NCBI RefSeq assembly: GCF_030345795.1
Contig: NZ_JAUALB010000001.1
Span: 124,001-188,000 of the forward strand
Length of the DNA: 64,000 nt
Direction of reading: 5' to 3'
Source of the DNA: Micromonospora sp. WMMA1363
Lineage (GTDB): Bacteria > Actinomycetota > Actinomycetes > Mycobacteriales > Micromonosporaceae
Every line of letters begins with the position of its first letter. Positions within the stretch are counted from its first letter, which is position 1. Shown in pieces: positions 36,111 through 46,251 of this stretch. The notes below the pieces were generated by a model. That model saw only the letters and a list, made by a program, of their open reading frames with translations, ran no database searches and was not told the DNA's origin. A program made the translations under genes and the position numbers.

Positions 36111-37736
36111 TCAGTCGGCCCGACCCAGCACGGTACGTAGTGCCTCCCGCAGCGCGGCGGCCGGATCGACCACCGCATCCGGAGAACACCAGGCCACGTA
36201 GCCGTCCGGCCGCAGCAGCGTCGCCCCGGCGGCGCCGTACCGGGCCGCGAATACCCGCTCGACGTCGACCAGGTCCGCGCCGGCCGCCGCCGACCCGATC
36301 CGGTACGCCCGCAGCGGCACCGACAGCTCCCGCGCCACCAGCGACCCGACCCCGTCCCAGCGGACCGCCGCGCTGCCGGTCAGCAGCACGAACGCGTCGT
36401 GGCAGAGGTCGTGCACCGAGATGCGCCGCCCGCCGCGATCCAGCCACAGGTGCGGCGCCCGCAGGCCCGGCATGGCACGCCGGGGCAGCTGGCGCCCGTA
36501 TACCGTGTCGTGGGTCGCGCCGACCGTCGCCGTCGACCGGTAGCGTTGCCCGAGCGTGCAGAGCACGTCGTCGACGTCCTCGGTCGCCGGCTCCTCGCCG
36601 AAGCGGGCCCGCTGTCGCGCGACGGTGATGTCGGCCAGGGCCAGCGCGGCCGGCCGGCGCTCCGCCTCGTACGCGTCGAGCAGGCCCTCGCCGGCCCAGC
36701 CGCCGAGCACGCCGGCGAGCTTCCAGGCCAGGTTGTGGGCGTCCTGCACGGCGGCGTTCGCGCCCATGGCACCGGCCGGCGGCCAGACGTGCGCCGTGTC
36801 CCCGACGAGGAACACCCGCCCGGCCCGGAACCGGTCGGCCACGCCGACCGCCTCCTCCCAGGCGGCCACGTCGAGTACCTCGACCGGCCGGTCGACGCCG
36901 AGGAACGACCTGGCCAGCTCCCGGCAGCGCTCGGCGGTGTACGACGACGTCGGGGTACGCGCCGGGTCGAAGCTCACGCTCATCGCCCACTCGTCCGGTA
37001 CCGAGGTGGTCAGGAACGAGGCGAGGCCGAGCTCGTCGTTCACCACGATCCAGAACATAGCCCGCTGCCGGACGATCCCGGCCAGGTCGGCCCGGACCAG
37101 GAACGTCACCCAGTGCTGGGTGACCCCCGGCCCGGCCCGGTCGATCCCGACCGTCTCCCGGATCCGCCCCCGGAATCCGTCCGCCGCCACCAGGAAACGG
37201 GACCGGACAACACGCCGGGCCCCGCCCGCCGCGTCCTCGACCACCGTGGTGACGCCGTCGTCGTCCGGCCTTGTCGACACGCACCGGGTGCCGAACCGGA
37301 CGTCCGCCCCGCGGGCGCGGGCGGAGTCGACCAGGATCGGCTCCACGCTGCGCTGGTCGGCCATCACGAACTCGGCCGGGGTCAGCTCGGGCAGTGGCTT
37401 GCGGGTGTCGTCGGCCAGCAGCCACGTCCACTCCGCGCTGAGGGCCTCGCAGCGGACCACCCCTGCCTCGTCGTCGAACGGCCGGCCGGCCCGGCGGATC
37501 GACTCCGCGATCCCCAACGGCCGGTACAACTCCATGGTCCGCTGGTTGATCCCCCGCGCGCGGCCCTGCACCGAGCTGCCGGGATGCCGGTCCACCAGCA
37601 CCGTCGCCACCCCCTGGTGGGCGAGGAACAGCGCCGCCGCCAGGCCGGCGTAGCCACCCCCAACCACCAGGACGTCCGTCGTCTCGTCGTACGTTTCGGC
37701 GGCGGGCTCCCGCCGCCCCGTCCGGCCACTCGGCAT
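36111..37736 (-). CDS. FAD-dependent aromatic hydroxylase (polyketide type)
   Basis: This 541-residue group A flavoprotein monooxygenase is of the RdmE/PgaE/MtmOIV type. It has [21 protein letters not shown] near residue 22, the DG motif in [16 protein letters not shown] near residue 185, and [25 protein letters not shown] near residue 310. A C-terminal thioredoxin-like region ([11 protein letters not shown]) is typical of polyketide hydroxylases and Baeyer-Villiger enzymes, accounting for the length above 500. It could introduce a hydroxyl or cleave a ring in the aromatic scaffold. It is monocistronic on the minus strand, divergent from accDA. Confidence 0.9.
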   Translation of the reverse strand: MPSGRTGRREPAAETYDETTDVLVVGGGYAGLAAALFLAHQGVATVLVDRHPGSSVQGRARGINQRTMELYRPLGIAESIRRAGRPFDDEAGVVRCEALSAEWTWLLADDTRKPLPELTPAEFVMADQRSVEPILVDSARARGADVRFGTRCVSTRPDDDGVTTVVEDAAGGARRVVRSRFLVAADGFRGRIRETVGIDRAGPGVTQHWVTFLVRADLAGIVRQRAMFWIVVNDELGLASFLTTSVPDEWAMSVSFDPARTPTSSYTAERCRELARSFLGVDRPVEVLDVAAWEEAVGVADRFRAGRVFLVGDTAHVWPPAGAMGANAAVQDAHNLAWKLAGVLGGWAGEGLLDAYEAERRPAALALADITVARQRARFGEEPATEDVDDVLCTLGQRYRSTATVGATHDTVYGRQLPRRAMPGLRAPHLWLDRGGRRISVHDLCHDAFVLLTGSAAVRWDGVGSLVARELSVPLRAYRIGSAAAGADLVDVERVFAARYGAAGATLLRPDGYVAWCSPDAVVDPAAALREALRTVLGRAD

Positions 37737-37926
37737 CCGCGTTCTCCCTCTCTGGCGACCGCGTGCCGCCCGTACCGCCGGACCAGCCCTGCGCCGACCG
37801 GCCGCGTCCGGACAGCAGGATCAGGGTCGGCCCTCGAGCGTCGGTGGACCGTGCGCCGGCCGGTGCCGGATGGCGGTTTCAGTCCGCTTCCAACCGGCGT
37901 TGAGGCGGCGGGGGGACGCTGCCGGG

Positions 37927-39597
37927 GTGAGCGTCCCGACCCTGTCCCCACCCGCGCCGGAGTGGGTCAGCTGCGGTACCTGCCGCGGCCTGACCTACGG
38001 TCCGCGCTTCGACCGGGACCTGCGGGTGTGCCCCGGCTGTGGTCACCACAGCCGGCTCACCGCCGGTCAACGCATCGAGCAGCTGCTGGACCCGGGATCC
38101 GTCCGGCCGCTGGAGCCGCCGACCGTGAGTGAGGACCCGCTCGGCTTCGTGGACTCCCACCCGTACCCGGACCGGCTCCGCGCCGCCCGCGGCAGCACCG
38201 GCCTGGTCGAGGCGGTCACCTGCGTGACCGGCACCCTGATGGGCCACCCGCTGGTGGCTGCCGTGATGGATTTCCGCTTCCTTGGTGGCAGCCTTGGCGT
38301 CGGGGTCGGCGCGGCCATCACCGCCGCCGCCGACACCGCGCGCGACATCCGCAGCCCACTGCTCCTGGTCACCGCCTCCGGCGGGGCGCGGATGCAGGAG
38401 GGCACGCTCGCCCTGATGCAGATGGCGAAGACCAGCCAGGCGATGGCCGAGTTGGACGAGGCCGGCATCCTGACGATCTGCCTGGTGACCGACCCGACGT
38501 ACGGCGGGGTGGCAGCCTCCTTCGCGACGCTCGGCGACGTCGTCGTCGCGGAGCCCGGCGCCCGTATCGGCTTCGCCGGCCGGCGGGTGATCGAGCAGAC
38601 CATCGGGCACGCGCTGCCCGAGGGCTTCCAGACCGCCGAGTTCCTGCTGACCCGCGGCCTGCTCGACGCGGTGGTTCCGCGTTCGGCGCTCCGCCCGACG
38701 CTCGCCCGGCTGCTGGCCGCCGGTACCCCGGTCGGCGGCACCCCGGCGGCGACCCGGATTCGACTCGTCCGCGATCCCGCCGAGCTGCCCGTCCGCGAGG
38801 CCGCGGACGTGGTGGCGGCGGCCCGGCACCCACAGCGCCCCACCACCCTCGACTACCTCGTCCAGGTCTTCGACGACTTCTTGGAACTGCGGGGCGACCG
38901 GGCCTCGGGCGACTGTCCCGCCATCGTCGGCGGGATCGGGCGGCTCGACGGCCGGCCGGTGGTCGTCATCGGCAGCCAGAAGGGCCGGGACACGGCCGAG
39001 CGTGTCCAGCGCAACTTCGGGATGGCACTGCCGGAGGGCTACCGCAAGGCAGCCCGGCTCATGCGGCTCGCCGCCAAGCTGGGCCTGCCGGTCGTCACCC
39101 TCGTCGACACCCCCGGTGCACACCCTGGCGTGGACGCCGAGGAGCGTGGGCAGGCGTGGGTCATCGCCGAGACCATCCGCCTGATGTCCAGGTTGCCGGT
39201 GCCGGTGGTCGCGGTGGTCACCGGCGAGGGCGGCAGCGGCGGAGCGCTGGCCCTCGCCGTCGCCGACCGCGTTCTGGCCTGCGCCGGCGCAATGTACTCG
39301 GTGATCAGTCCGGAAGGGTGCGCCGCGATCCTGTGGAAGGATCCGGCCGCCGCACCCCGGGCCGCCGCGGCGTTGCAGATCGGCTCCCGGGACCTGCTGC
39401 GCCACGGCATCGTCGACGCGGTGGTGCCCGAGCCGCCGGACGGCGCGCACGAGGACCCGGTCACCGCGGCGGATCTGCTTCGAGCCGCGCTGATCGAGTC
39501 CCTTCAGGAGATCGCCGCGGTCGCGGCGACGGATCTGGTGGCCGGCCGCCGGCGACGGTTCCGGCGGTTCGGCACCGAGGAGTCGAGGTGGGCATGA
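37927..39597 (+). CDS. Acetyl-CoA carboxylase carboxyltransferase, fused beta (AccD) and alpha (AccA) subunits
   Basis: The 556-residue fusion has an N-terminal AccD half with the zinc finger [10 protein letters not shown] through CPGCGHH near residues 15-40 and [15 protein letters not shown]. The AccA half follows from about residue 300, with [38 protein letters not shown] and [12 protein letters not shown]. It transfers carboxylate from biotin to acetyl-CoA, making malonyl-CoA. GTG 37927 fits the AccD N-terminus; ATG 37870 would add 19 residues. Its stop overlaps accB (ATGA). A pathway-dedicated copy boosts extender supply for a polyketide. Confidence 0.92.
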   Translation: MSVPTLSPPAPEWVSCGTCRGLTYGPRFDRDLRVCPGCGHHSRLTAGQRIEQLLDPGSVRPLEPPTVSEDPLGFVDSHPYPDRLRAARGSTGLVEAVTCVTGTLMGHPLVAAVMDFRFLGGSLGVGVGAAITAAADTARDIRSPLLLVTASGGARMQEGTLALMQMAKTSQAMAELDEAGILTICLVTDPTYGGVAASFATLGDVVVAEPGARIGFAGRRVIEQTIGHALPEGFQTAEFLLTRGLLDAVVPRSALRPTLARLLAAGTPVGGTPAATRIRLVRDPAELPVREAADVVAAARHPQRPTTLDYLVQVFDDFLELRGDRASGDCPAIVGGIGRLDGRPVVVIGSQKGRDTAERVQRNFGMALPEGYRKAARLMRLAAKLGLPVVTLVDTPGAHPGVDAEERGQAWVIAETIRLMSRLPVPVVAVVTGEGGSGGALALAVADRVLACAGAMYSVISPEGCAAILWKDPAAAPRAAAALQIGSRDLLRHGIVDAVVPEPPDGAHEDPVTAADLLRAALIESLQEIAAVAATDLVAGRRRRFRRFGTEESRWA

Positions 39598-40082
39598 CCA
39601 ACGAGGCGACCGACCCGGCCTCCCGCGGCATCGACGAGCTGTGCCGGCAGGCGACCCAGCTCGCGCGGACCGCCCCGGCGCCGCTGCGTAGCGTTCGGGT
39701 GCAGGCCGGCGAGCTGCTCGTGGCGCTGGAGTGGCCGGACACACCGGCTGTCCCGACGGTCGGGGTGGCAGTGCCTGCCGTGCCGGCGGTCACCCCCGTC
39801 GCGGGGGAGACACCCCCGGCGGTCGGCACGTTCACTGTCGCGGCGCCGCTGGTGGGCACCTTCTACCGGTCCCCGGCGCCCGGTGCGCCGCCCTTCGTCG
39901 AGGTGGGCCAGGACGTCGCGTCCGGCCAGCAGGTGGCGATCGTCGAGGCGATGAAGCTGATGAACCCGGTGGAGGTCGACCGGCCGGGCCGGGTGGTCGA
40001 GGTGTGTGTGGCCGACGGCGCCGAGGTCGAGTACGGCGAGGTGCTCTTCGTGCTCGCGTCCCCCGAGGGGGACGCGGCGTGA
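39594..40082 (+). CDS. accB: Biotin carboxyl carrier protein of acetyl-CoA carboxylase
   Basis: This 162-residue carrier has a helical N-terminal part, a Pro/Val-rich linker near residues 45-75, and the biotinyl domain with [15 protein letters not shown] and the biotinylation site [12 protein letters not shown] near residue 123. The lysine in EAMKLM carries biotin. ATG 39594 overlaps the accDA stop by four bases, and accC begins 22 bp after its end, forming a compact accDA-accB-accC operon. Confidence 0.95.
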   Translation: MTNEATDPASRGIDELCRQATQLARTAPAPLRSVRVQAGELLVALEWPDTPAVPTVGVAVPAVPAVTPVAGETPPAVGTFTVAAPLVGTFYRSPAPGAPPFVEVGQDVASGQQVAIVEAMKLMNPVEVDRPGRVVEVCVADGAEVEYGEVLFVLASPEGDAA

Positions 40083-40104
40083 CCCCGACCAGGAGGTAGG
40101 ACAC

Positions 40105-41481
40105 GTGTTCTCCACCGTGCTGATCGCGAACCGGGGCGAGATCGCCCTCCGGGTCGCCCGGACCTGCCGGGAACTCGGCATCCGGACCATCGCGGTCTGC
40201 TCCGACAGCGACCGTGACTCGGCGGTGGCCCGGTACGCCGACAAGTGCGTCCGGATCGGACCGTCCGCGGCCCGGCTCAGCTACCTGAATCCCGCCGCGA
40301 TCGTCACCGCGGCCCTGCAGAACGGCGCCGAGGCGGTGCACCCCGGCTACGGTTTCCTCTCCGAGGACCCGGACTTCGCCGAGATCTGCGCGGCCAACGG
40401 GCTGACCTTCGTCGGCCCGCCGGCCGCGCTGCTGCGCCGTCTCGGGGACAAGGCGCAGGCCCGCGAGATCGCCCGCGCGGCCGGCCTGCCGGTGCTGCCC
40501 GGTAGTTCCCGCTCACCCGCCTCGCTGGAGGAGGCGCGTGAGACTGCTGCCCTGATCGGTTACCCGGTGATCATCAAGGCGACGGCGGGTGGCGGCGGCC
40601 GGGGGATGACGGTCGTGCGGGATCCGCGCGAGTTCGGCCGCTCGTGGGTTCGGCTGCGGGTGGTGGCCCAGGCCACCTTCAACGACCCTCGCCTCTATCT
40701 GGAAAAGTTCCTGGGGAACGCCCGGCACGTCGAGGTGCAGCTGCTCGGCGACGGGGCCGGCGGCGTCATCCATTTGGGGGAGCGCGACTGTTCGGTGCAG
40801 CGGCGCCGCCAGAAGCTGGTGGAGGAGACCCCCGCGCCCGGCCTGCCCGGGGAACTGGCCGACCGGATCCGGTCGGCGGCGGTGCACGCGGCCCGGGAGG
40901 TGCGCTACGCCGGCGCCGGCACCTACGAGTTCCTGGTCGGCGACGACGGCGAGTTCGTCTTCATGGAGGTCAACTGCCGGATCCAGGTGGAGCATCCGGT
41001 CACCGAGCAGGTGACCGGCATCGACCTGGTACGCGAGCAACTGCGGGTCGCGGCCGGGTACGGACTGTCGGTGACCCAGGAGGACGTGCGGCCCCGGGGC
41101 GTCTCCATCGAGGTCCGGGTCAACGCGGAGGACCCGGAGCGGGGCTTCCTGCCCACGCCGGGGTTGCTCGACGAGTTCCTGCCACCGAGCGGACCGTTCG
41201 TCCGGGTGGACACACACGGCTTTCCCGGCTTCCGGGTCACCGCCGACTACGATCCGCTGTTGGCCAAGGTCACCGTCTGGGCCCCGGACCGGCGCCAGGC
41301 CATCGAGCGGGTCGACCGGGCGCTGGCCGAGTTCCGGGTGGCCGGCTGCGGCGTGCACACCACCCGCGACTTCCTCCGCCAGGTGGTGGCGCACCCGGTG
41401 TTTCGGGCCGCCAAGCACACCACCGGCTTCGTCGACGAGATGGCCGTCGAGGACGCCGTGCGGCTCCGCCTCGCGAGCTGA
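40105..41481 (+). CDS. accC: Biotin carboxylase subunit of acetyl-CoA carboxylase
   Basis: This 458-residue ATP-grasp enzyme begins with GTG at 40105, eight bases after AGGAGG: FSTVLIANRGEIALRVARTCRELG. ATP-binding loop IKATAGGGGRGMTVV is near residue 160 and the catalytic block NCRIQVEHPVTEQVTG near residue 290. The usual EMNTRIQ reads EVNCRIQ here, a minor change. It carboxylates biotin on AccB with bicarbonate and ATP. With the upstream genes it makes a complete malonyl-CoA-forming enzyme. Confidence 0.95.
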   Translation: MFSTVLIANRGEIALRVARTCRELGIRTIAVCSDSDRDSAVARYADKCVRIGPSAARLSYLNPAAIVTAALQNGAEAVHPGYGFLSEDPDFAEICAANGLTFVGPPAALLRRLGDKAQAREIARAAGLPVLPGSSRSPASLEEARETAALIGYPVIIKATAGGGGRGMTVVRDPREFGRSWVRLRVVAQATFNDPRLYLEKFLGNARHVEVQLLGDGAGGVIHLGERDCSVQRRRQKLVEETPAPGLPGELADRIRSAAVHAAREVRYAGAGTYEFLVGDDGEFVFMEVNCRIQVEHPVTEQVTGIDLVREQLRVAAGYGLSVTQEDVRPRGVSIEVRVNAEDPERGFLPTPGLLDEFLPPSGPFVRVDTHGFPGFRVTADYDPLLAKVTVWAPDRRQAIERVDRALAEFRVAGCGVHTTRDFLRQVVAHPVFRAAKHTTGFVDEMAVEDAVRLRLAS

Positions 41482-41521
41482 GCAGATCGGTCGGGGCCGG
41501 CCGATCCGGACGCGAACCCGA

Positions 41522-41555
41522 ACGCGGCGGACCGGAGGATCCCGGTCCGCCGCGT
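41522..41555. terminator. Bidirectional hairpin terminator
   Basis: The perfect 13-bp stem ACGCGGCGGACCG / CGGTCCGCCGCGT (41522-41534, 41543-41555) has an 8-nt loop. It lies between convergent accC and the SchA/CurD-like gene. Confidence 0.78.
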
Positions 41556-41565
41556 CGGCGCGCGG

Positions 41566-41952
41566 TCAGCGCGGCTGTGGGGCCACGTAGTCGTCCCGCG
41601 ACAGCTGCGAGATGCAGCGCATCGTGGCGTTGCGGAAGTACGTCTGGAAGCCCTCGGTCGTCTTCGTGTCCCGCTGCTCGGCCAGGTACGGGGCGAGCTT
41701 GCCCTCCAACAGGTGCACCCCCTGCTGCTTGGCCATGTGCCGGCCGATCGCGGCGAAGTCCCCCCGGTAGTGGATGACCCGTACCATGAGCTCGCCCTGA
41801 ATGAACACGGCGGTGCCGAGCAGTTCGCCGACCTCGCTGCCGTCGTCGTCCCGCAGCACCGGCGAGTCCACCCGCCGGAAGTTCGCGAAGATCTCGGCGA
41901 TCTCCTCCTCGTGCCCCTGCTTGACCTGGTAGGTGATGGCGGCGTATGGCAT
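41566..41952 (-). CDS. SchA/CurD-like protein
   Basis: This 128-residue protein ends with GFQTYFRNATMRCISQLS, typical of the SchA/CurD-like domain family found in spore-pigment (whiE) and curamycin-type aromatic polyketide clusters. The N-terminus YAAITYQVKQGHEEEIAEIFANF is an ABM-like dimeric alpha/beta barrel half. The exact chemistry of the family is unsettled; oxygenation or cyclisation roles are proposed. Its ATG overlaps the upstream SDR stop (TGATG). It is the last gene of the minus-strand operon that begins with the exporter and the ACP. Confidence 0.82.
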   Translation of the reverse strand: MPYAAITYQVKQGHEEEIAEIFANFRRVDSPVLRDDDGSEVGELLGTAVFIQGELMVRVIHYRGDFAAIGRHMAKQQGVHLLEGKLAPYLAEQRDTKTTEGFQTYFRNATMRCISQLSRDDYVAPQPR

Positions 41953-42685
41953 CAGATTCCTCCGTCCACGTGCAGGATGCTCCCGCTGACGTAGCGGGAC
42001 TCGTCACCGACGAGGAAGAGCACCGGCCCCGCCACCTCGTCGGCTTCACCGAGCCGGCGCAGCGCGGTCATGCCCTTGATCAGCTCGGCGACCGGTGGCG
42101 GCGGTCCGCCGCCGGGTTCGGTGACGATGACCCCCGGGCCACCGTGTTGACCCGGACTCCCCGGTCGCCGACCTCGCGCGCCAGTGAACGGGTCAGCCCG
42201 ACCAGCGCCGACTTCGACGCCGCGTAGTGCGCGCTGTGCGGCCGACCGCGTAGCGCCGCCGACGCACCGACGAGAACGATCGAGCCGCCCTCGACGACCA
42301 ACGGCAGCATGGCCTTCGTCACCAGGAACGCGGCGGTCAGGTTGATGTCGACGACCCGCGCCCACTCCTCGGCCGTCAACTCCTGCAGCGAGGCACGGCC
42401 GTCGACACCAGCGTTGTTCACCACGGCGTCCAGCCCGCCGAGCGTCTCCCGACAGACCTCCGCCAGCCGGGACACGTCCCGCTCGTCGGTGACGTCGGCC
42501 TGCACGACCCGGTGGCCGGCGCCCTCCTTCTCCAGTTCCCGGGCGAACTCCTCGGCGTGCTCGCGGTCGTGGCCGTAGCAGGTCACCAGGCGGGCTCCGG
42601 CCCGCGCGGCGGCAAGCGCGGTGGTCCGGCCGATGCCGCGCGTGCCGCCCGTGATCAGGATCCGTTTCGCGGCGAGCGAACCCAC
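41952..42685 (-). CDS. SDR ketoreductase with an apparent one-base frameshift
   Basis: The N-terminal part (GTG 42685, GGGGAGG upstream) reads [27 protein letters not shown] and [17 protein letters not shown]. After RVNTVA the frame is lost. The expected [13 protein letters not shown] through ILHVDGGI continues in the next frame down to 41954. One missing base in the C/G run at 42131-42138 explains it. The repaired protein would be about 244 residues, a FabG-like ketoreductase acting on polyketide chains. The intact downstream frame suggests an assembly error rather than an old pseudogene. It is coupled to the SchA/CurD-like gene. Confidence 0.8.
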
Positions 42686-42737
42686 GTCGGTGCCTCCCCT
42701 TCGTCCGTGGTGCTGGGTCGGGCGGCCGGTACCCGGG

Positions 42738-43073
42738 TCACCGGGCCGCCGCCGCGCCGGTCATCCCGTACACGACGCGCATGGTCGTCATCGACCCGCC
42801 GGAGCGGTACGGGTGCAGCTTGGTGCGGTGCTCCACGTGCGCGTCGCTGTGCTCGAACTCGCGGAAGCGCGGCTCGTCGACCCAGTCACTGACCACGTAG
42901 TAGACCGACTCCTCCTCGGTGCTGCGGGACAACCAGTGGCCGAGGTTCGCCGGGTGCTGGACGATCGCGCTGCCGACCCGGTGCCAGGTCTGCTCGAACT
43001 CCCGCTCCATGCCGGGGTGGATGGTCATGCGCAGCATGACCCGGAAGACCTCCGAGCCGTCCCCGGCGGCCAT
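42738..43073 (-). CDS. ABM-family monooxygenase/cyclase-like protein
   Basis: This 111-residue protein of the ABM dimeric ferredoxin-like fold reads VFRVMLRMTIHPGMEREFEQTWHRVG, then NLGHWLSRSTEEESVYYVVSDWVDEPRFREFE. It resembles small polyketide oxygenases and cyclases. Its ATG at 43071-43073 overlaps the upstream SDR stop as TGATG, so it is translationally coupled. It is probably a second cofactor-independent oxygenase or cyclisation helper beside the ABM gene at 35695. Confidence 0.83.
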   Translation of the reverse strand: MAAGDGSEVFRVMLRMTIHPGMEREFEQTWHRVGSAIVQHPANLGHWLSRSTEEESVYYVVSDWVDEPRFREFEHSDAHVEHRTKLHPYRSGGSMTTMRVVYGMTGAAAAR

Positions 43074-43798
43074 CAGATCCCCCCGTCGACGTTGATGGTC
43101 TCGCCGCTGACGAAGCTCGCGCTGTCACTGGCCAGGAACCGAACCACCGCGGCGATCTCGTCGGCCTCGCCGAGCCGGCCCAGCGGGATCAGGTTCTTGT
43201 ACCGTTCCAGCACCGCCGGCGGGGTGTCCGTCTCGGTCTGCACCGGGCCGGGAGCCACCACGTTCACCCGGATGCCCTGCGGTCCCAGCTCCTTGGCCAG
43301 CGATCGGGTGAGTCCGATCAGCCCGAACTTGGCGGCGGTGTAGTGGGCGCGCAGCGGAATGCCGACGGTCGCCACCCGGGAGCCAACGTTGACCACCGAG
43401 GAGCCCGCGCCGAGCAGCGGCAGCGCCGCCTGGGTCACCCGGGCCGCGGCGGTGAGGTTGTTGTCGATGACGGACCGCCACTCGTCCGGCGGCAGCTCGG
43501 CGAACGGCACGTGACTGATCACGCCCGCGTTGTTGACCACCGCGTCGAGGCGCCCGAACCGCAGCCGGGCCTCCTCGACGAGCGCGGCGACGTCCGCGGC
43601 GTTGGTGATGTCGGCCCGGACCACCTGGTGGGTGCCGGGGGTGGCCTTGAGTTCCTCGACGAGGCTGCCGACCACCTCGCTCTCCGTCCGGTAGCAGGTC
43701 ACGACGTCGGCTCCGGCGCGGGCGAAGGACAGCACGATCGCCCGTCCGATGCCCCGGCTGCCGCCGGTCACCAGCACTTTCTTCCCGGCAACGTCCAT
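43073..43798 (-). CDS. SDR ketoreductase (FabG-like)
   Basis: This 241-residue intact SDR begins MDVAGKKVLVTGGSRGIGRA, with VNNAGVISHVPF near residue 87, HYTAAKFGLIGLTRSLAKE with the Tyr-x3-Lys pair near residue 152, and the C-terminal SGETINVDGGI. AAGGAG precedes ATG 43798. It is a close relative of the frameshifted SDR at 41952-42685; both match type II polyketide ketoreductases. Two such reductases in one operon suggest two carbonyl reductions, or duplication with one copy redundant. Confidence 0.88.
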   Translation of the reverse strand: MDVAGKKVLVTGGSRGIGRAIVLSFARAGADVVTCYRTESEVVGSLVEELKATPGTHQVVRADITNAADVAALVEEARLRFGRLDAVVNNAGVISHVPFAELPPDEWRSVIDNNLTAAARVTQAALPLLGAGSSVVNVGSRVATVGIPLRAHYTAAKFGLIGLTRSLAKELGPQGIRVNVVAPGPVQTETDTPPAVLERYKNLIPLGRLGEADEIAAVVRFLASDSASFVSGETINVDGGI

Positions 43799-43818
43799 GG
43801 TGTCTCCTTCCTGGGGTT

Positions 43819-44295
43819 TCAGGGGCTCGCGGCGGCGCCGAGCAGCACCGCCACGGCACTCACGTTCACGGCGAACGCCAGCACGGCCAGCGTCGTGCGC
43901 AGCAGGTTCCAGTTCCGCCAGCGGACCCGCGGGTCGGTCCGCGCCCAGTCGGCGGGCGGGCGTCGCGGGTCGAGCGACATCACGTACCGGTTGATCGGCA
44001 CGTTCTTCACCACCGAGATCACCATCACCAGCACCAGCAGGGCGCCGGCGGTGCCGAACAGCGCCCGAGCGGCGCTGTCGTCGACGGTGGCGACGAGTAC
44101 CAGGACCAGGGCACAGGCGGTCGCGTTGAGCGCCGGCATGAGCGGGTCGTAGCGTCTCCAGAGGAACTGCACGGTCCCGACGTAGGTCTGGTACGGCACG
44201 GCCAGGCTCATCGGTGCCAGCCCGATGACTGTGGAGACCATCACACCGACCGCCACGCCGTTGGCCACCAGCGCGACCGCCACCAGAAGTGGCAT
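43819..44295 (-). CDS. DUF1772-type membrane protein (anthrone-oxygenase-like)
   Basis: The 158-residue protein has four hydrophobic helices: LLVAVALVANGVAVGVMVS, then ACALVLVLVATV, LLVLVMVISVVKNVPINRYV and LAVLAFAVNVSAVAVLL. VPINRYV followed by a WRNWNLLRT-type segment is characteristic of DUF1772, a family including proposed anthrone oxygenases. ATG 44295 was taken; GTG 44298 is three bases earlier. It lies between the ACP and SDR genes in the same minus operon. A membrane-associated quinone-forming oxygenase is inferred. Confidence 0.75.
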   Translation of the reverse strand: MPLLVAVALVANGVAVGVMVSTVIGLAPMSLAVPYQTYVGTVQFLWRRYDPLMPALNATACALVLVLVATVDDSAARALFGTAGALLVLVMVISVVKNVPINRYVMSLDPRRPPADWARTDPRVRWRNWNLLRTTLAVLAFAVNVSAVAVLLGAAASP

Positions 44296-44341
44296 CACGT
44301 CGAGACACCCGGTACGGGGCCGATCGGCCGTCCGGGCCCCG

Positions 44342-44596
44342 TCACGACACCACCGCGTGCCGGTTCACGTAGTCGACGAGGCGGGCCGGGGTGGTCAGGT
44401 CCGGCACGTCGTCCTCGCGGACCTTCACCCCGGACTCGTGCTCGATGCGGGCGGTCAGCTCCAGCACCGCGAGCGAGTCGTAGCCCAACTCCTGGAACTC
44501 TCGGTCGCCGACGTCGCCGTCGAGGTCGACCGACTCGTCCACGCCGGCGCTCTCGCGCAGCAGCCGCCGTACGTCGTCGAGATCGATTGTCGTCAC
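44342..44596 (-). CDS. Acyl carrier protein of a type II polyketide synthase
   Basis: This 84-residue acidic ACP has the phosphopantetheine motif ELGYDSLAVLELTARIE, in which Ser is modified. DLDDVRRLLRESAGVDESVDLDG is the first helix and loop. GTG 44596 is eight bases after GGAAGG; GTG 44599 is adjacent. It holds the growing or starter acyl chain. No ketosynthase or chain-length factor is nearby, so this ACP either belongs to a minimal PKS outside the window or is a separate starter/discrete ACP. Confidence 0.92.
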   Translation of the reverse strand: MTTIDLDDVRRLLRESAGVDESVDLDGDVGDREFQELGYDSLAVLELTARIEHESGVKVREDDVPDLTTPARLVDYVNRHAVVS

Positions 44597-44695
44597 CACT
44601 GACCCCTTCCGTGCCCGGCCGGCCCGGTCCGGGCCGGCTCAAGGTTGTCGGCCGGCCGTCGAGACGTCGTGGAGTCCCGGTGGACGGCCGCTGCG

Positions 44696-46251
44696 TCATT
44701 GCTGACCCGCCGGGCGGGCGACCCGTGGCGCGGGCGGCGTCGGCGGCGCGGGCTGGGGTGCGTCGTCGACGAACGGCGCATTCAGCCGGCGGCGGAAGGC
44801 CAGGAACAGGGCGCCGATCGCCAGCGCGACCACGGCGAGCGAGACGTAGTAGACCGGCCCCGAGAGCACGTCGATCAGCGCCGCCACCTGGGCGCTCAGG
44901 CCGCCACCCAGCGCGGCGAACAACCAGTAGACGCCGATCGCCTGGCCGAGGAAGGCCCGCGGGACGAGGTCGGCGATGGCGCTGATGCTGACCGCGGCCA
45001 CCACGATCTCGCCCAGGGCGTGCAGCAGGTAGACCGAGAGCAGCCAGAGCGGGGACACCCGGTCGCCCCCGGCCGCGAGCGCCGCCGCCACGGTCATCAG
45101 CAGGAAGCTGACTCCGGCCAGCAGGAGACCGAAGGCGAACTTGTCGGGTACGGCGACCCGTGCGCCGAGCCGGGTGAGCTGCCAGGCGATCAATGGCGCG
45201 ACCAGCAGCATGAACAGCGGGGTGGCGCCCTGCAACCAACTAGCCGGGAAGGTGAAGCCGAAGACGGTGCGGTCGGTCGGCTCCTTGGCGAACAGCGTCA
45301 GCACGGAACCGTCCTGACCAGCCAGCAGCCAGAAGACGGTCGCGGCCAACATCAGCCGGAGCATCACCGACAGCCGCCACCGGTCGTCGCCGGTCAGCTC
45401 CGGGTTGCGGCGCAGCCGCCGGTACGCGCCCCACGGCGCGGCGATGAGCAGCAGGCCGACGATGCCGAGCGCGGCCTGCGGCGGGACCACACCGGCGCTC
45501 AGGCCGACGATCAGCAGCAGGACGAGCATGCCGGCGATCGGGACCAGTCGGTGCAGCAGCCTCCGGCGTTCGGCCGGCGACAGCGGGCGGGCCCGCCGCG
45601 CGCCCGTGCTGCCGAGGGCACGCCGTCCGACGGCCGTGGTCAGCACGCCGACCGCGACGACCGCGCCGATGGTGGCGAAGGCGAGCCGCCAGCTCACCCG
45701 CTCACCGAGCGCGCCGATCACCAACGGTGCGAGCAGGCCGATCGCCTGGATACCGACGAAGAACGCGGCCAGCGTCGCCTCGCGCCGCCCCGGGTGCCGG
45801 CGAGCATGTTGACCAGCGCCTGGTGGTTGGGCTTGAACAGCCCGAAACCGGCGGAGACGAAGAGCAGGCCGAGCAGGGACAGCGGGGACGGCGGCAGGGC
45901 AAGGCTGAAGCAGCCGAGGGAGATCAGGGCGAGTCCGGTCACCAGCGCGCGCTGTTGGCCCAGCACCCGGTCGGCGAACCAGCCGCCGGGCAGCGCGAAC
46001 ATGAACGTGATGCCGATGAACGCCCCGAACAGTGCGGCGCCGCTGCCCGGGCTCAGGCCGAGTCCACCCTGGTCGGTCGGGGCGACCGCGTACAGCACCA
46101 GGATGGCCTGCATGCCGTAGAAGCCGAAGCGTTCCCAGAGCTCGGCGACGAACAGGCTGCGGAACCAGCCACTGGTGAACAGGCGGTCGGTCGGTGCGGT
46201 GCGGTGCGGCGCGACGGCGGCCGCGGCGGAGGACCTGGTCGTGTCCACCAT
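44696..46251 (-). CDS. POT/MFS-family exporter with an apparent one-base frameshift
   Basis: The N-terminal half (ATG 46251 behind the strong site GGAGGTGA) reads ELWERFGFYGMQAILVLY and SAGFGLFKPNHQALVNMLAG, typical of proton-coupled POT transporters. After LAGTR the frame breaks. Helices such as FFVGIQAIGLLAPLVIGALG continue in the next frame to the TGA at 44696. One base missing in the C/G run at 45788-45793 accounts for it. The repaired protein would be about 518 residues with 12-14 helices. It heads the ACP operon and probably exports the product. PadR at 46499 is divergent and may control it. Confidence 0.82.

Noticed and set aside
44342..44596. Peptidyl carrier protein of an NRPS
   Set aside because: GYDSLA with an acidic N-terminal helix fits a type II PKS ACP, and no adenylation or condensation domains are present.
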